A stretch of DNA of 64,000 nucleotides from Ricinus communis. Lineage: Eukaryota > Streptophyta > Magnoliopsida > Malpighiales > Euphorbiaceae. Below the pieces are notes generated by a model that was not told where the DNA came from, ran no database searches, and saw only the letters and a program-made list of their open reading frames with translations. The stretch covers positions 12,558,501-12,622,500 of the forward strand of contig NC_063265.1 of the NCBI RefSeq assembly GCF_019578655.1. Direction: 5' to 3'. Both the position numbers and the translations under genes were made by a program. Shown piece by piece: positions 62,245 to 64,000 of this stretch (positions within the stretch are counted from its first letter, which is position 1; every line of letters begins with the position of its first letter).

Positions 62245-62763
62245 ATGCCTTTCCCAATCTTGTTCCTGGTCTTACTTCTTGCCGTTCCAACTCACCAAAC
62301 AGCAACATCAGATTTAATAAGCAAAACATGTGACCAAACCTTATACAAGGACTACTGCAAAACTGTTCTAGGAGCAGCCCCAGAGAGTGACGTGAAAGAT
62401 TTGCCAAGCCTAACAAAATATGCACTAAAGATGGCATCATTAAACGGGGTTAAAATACACAAGAAGATTGACCAAATCTCCAAGTCAAATAAAGATGAAT
62501 TCATCCAGCAATGCCTAGACGATTGCTCTGAGATTTACCAAGATGCAATTGATCAAGTTGAAGACTCAACAGCAGCCGTGGATGGTAAATCTTATAATGA
62601 TGTTAATACATGGGTGACTGCTGCCATGACAGACTCCCAAACATGCGAGGATGCATTCAAGGAACAAGATGGAGTTAAATCTCCATTAACTGATGATAAC
62701 ACAAAGTTTAACCAGCTTTGCAGCATTATTTTGACAATGTCCAATCTTTTGGCTAAAATTTAG
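62245..62763 (+). CDS. Plant invertase/pectin methylesterase inhibitor (PMEI) domain protein
   Basis: Extracellular inhibitor binding pectin methylesterases or acid invertases. Which of the two cannot be read from sequence. Intronless, 172 residues from the ATG at 62245. A signal peptide lies at about 1-23 (MPFPILFLVLLLAVPTHQTA). The four-helix-bundle domain has the two conserved disulfide pairs: CDQTLYKDYC at its start, and the later QQCLDDCSEIYQDA with SQTCEDAF. A fifth Cys lies in FNQLCSIIL. An in-frame ATG at 62107 would add 46 residues of basic, non-hydrophobic sequence and bury the signal peptide, so the later start is chosen; the intervening DNA then forms leader. The gene lies next to eL18 apart from the epoxide hydrolase, comparable to a PMEI-type gene (AT5G27870) in Arabidopsis, from memory. 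Confidence 0.93.
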   Translation: MPFPILFLVLLLAVPTHQTATSDLISKTCDQTLYKDYCKTVLGAAPESDVKDLPSLTKYALKMASLNGVKIHKKIDQISKSNKDEFIQQCLDDCSEIYQDAIDQVEDSTAAVDGKSYNDVNTWVTAAMTDSQTCEDAFKEQDGVKSPLTDDNTKFNQLCSIILTMSNLLAKI

Positions 62764-62779
62764 CAAAGCTGCAAAAACT

Positions 62780-64000
62780 TGCTGCTTCTCAAAGCATGTG
62801 CTTAGAGACTACGGTTGGCAGTATAGTCCTTTAATGGGGAATGTATTAGTACAATTGGAATTTGAATAAGCAGAGCTTTTCTCTTCACATGTTAAGGTTC
62901 TGATTACTTAAATCTTTCCAATATATCCAATAATTTTCTGGGTTCACAGTTTATAATTTTTCGGTTTCGTTATTATCAAATTTGAACTAACAGTGAAATG
63001 ACAGGGAATCAAATTTGATTTTAGATCCGCTCAACAGATTCTTTGAAAGGACCGAGATTCTTGATAAATTCTTTTCCCAAAACTGAAAGTTTAAAATAAT
63101 TATTATGAAAAAGTATAAGAAAAGAAAAAGGTATTTAAAAACAGAGATTGAATAAGAAGACATAATGTGACCCAATAACATTGGAGCACATCTCCATGGA
63201 TTAAAATTTAAGGAGAAGGCTCAAGCAGAAAGGATCGTTCGCTATACGCACAGATAAAATCCTGGAAACTAAATGTAGATTCCAAGAAGAACTGTGTGCG
63301 AGATATCAACAAAATGAAGCTAAAAACAATGCATAAACATCTAATCTTTAACCCAAAATTAAAACCCAGAATACCAATCTTACAAAATTTTGCCTCCTCA
63401 GATACTAATCAGAGAGAGCGAGAGGAGCATTGCTATTCGGCGTTTAAAACCCTAACTCAAACCGGTCTGTGTTGAACGGCCTATTATATAGAGAAATTTG
63501 CAACATGGGCGCCAATTACGATACTGCCCTTGTTTCTCTGGTCAGGATCAGCAACTTTGAGGACGGACGACCCGCCGTTTTTTCTGATTTTTTATCTTTA
63601 TAAATAAATTCTATACTTTCCACTTGTTTTTAAATTTCATACACAGTTTTTATTTTTTAAAATATTAGCAATATATCCAGAATTAATTTTAGTTTTATCT
63701 AATAAATTATCAACTAATATTATTAATGTGGTTATAATTTCACAATAAATGAAAATTGAATTAATATATGAGTTGCTAATTCATTTTTAGACCCTTTAAA
63801 AAAAAAATTATCCTTTTACTCTCTTTATAGAAGTTTAGGGCTCTAAATACTTTCAAATGTTAAATAAAAAAAAAAAAAGAGACTCGGATTAGAAATTAAA
63901 TTGTTAAAGGCTAAGTAAAATATTTAAAAAATATTTATTATTAGATTATTTATTAATTATTTGTGATAATCTTTTTAATTACAGGATGAGTAAATAATTT
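62780..64000. other. Window end: PMEI 3' region and spacer
   Basis: No gene found. At 63440-63500 a telo-box-like AAACCCTAA lies close to TATTATATAGAG, so a promoter of unknown direction may be here. 63590-64000 is AT-rich. Any gene served by that promoter is not visible in the window. Confidence 0.35.

Overview
The window is nuclear DNA of a flowering plant, almost certainly a eudicot. It has AT-rich intergenic DNA, short plant-type introns with GT..AG borders, plant gene families (DRM1, SWEET, DUF538, PMEI, GDSL lipase, MIR164) and a plant Ty1/copia element. I cannot name the species. All gene models were read by eye from splice sites and family conservation. Those with exact totals (reading phase closes and length matches the family) are given higher confidence.

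Layout. 1.2-3.4 kb (-): SR splicing factor. 5.0-6.6 kb (+): HIG1/RCF1-type mitochondrial protein. 7.8-8.6 kb (+): ribosomal protein eL22. 9.6-11.1 kb (+): GDSL esterase/lipase, followed at 11.4-13.1 kb by a broken tandem copy. 15.0 kb (+): a MIR164 hairpin with its own TATA box. 19.3-21.6 kb (+): uL18-family protein with a long leader intron. 24.9-26.5 kb (+): DRM1/auxin-repressed protein under a cluster of ACGT elements. 29.0-31.3 kb (+): folate-receptor-family membrane protein. 33.8-36.4 kb (-): PP1 catalytic subunit. 40.1-40.6 kb (-): DUF538. 41.9-43.3 kb (-): SWEET sugar transporter. 45.3-53.4 kb (-): decayed eIF3b-like gene, split within an exon by a 4,963-bp copia element (46.2-51.2 kb). 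54.4-56.5 kb (+): MCTS1. 57.8-59.3 kb (+): eL18. 59.8-61.1 kb (-): soluble epoxide hydrolase. 62.2-62.8 kb (+): pectin methylesterase/invertase inhibitor.

This is a eukaryotic chromosome segment, so the genes are not an operon. Several are translation genes (eL22, uL18-like, eL18, MCTS1, eIF3b-like remnant). From memory of Arabidopsis, the order HIG1 - eL22 - MIR164c - uL18-like - folate receptor - TOPP8 - eL18 - PMEI matches one stretch of chromosome 5 (about AT5G27760 to AT5G27870). The window therefore looks like an expanded, partly rearranged version of an ancestral block, with other genes interleaved.

I see no convincing new multi-gene system. The observations most worth checking are the apparently colinear MIR164 locus, a strong hairpin just after the TATA box of the GDSL gene, the copia insertion in an eIF3b-like exon, the tiny first coding exons of MCTS1 and eL18, a duplicated MCTS1 upstream segment, and two or three non-autonomous repeat elements.
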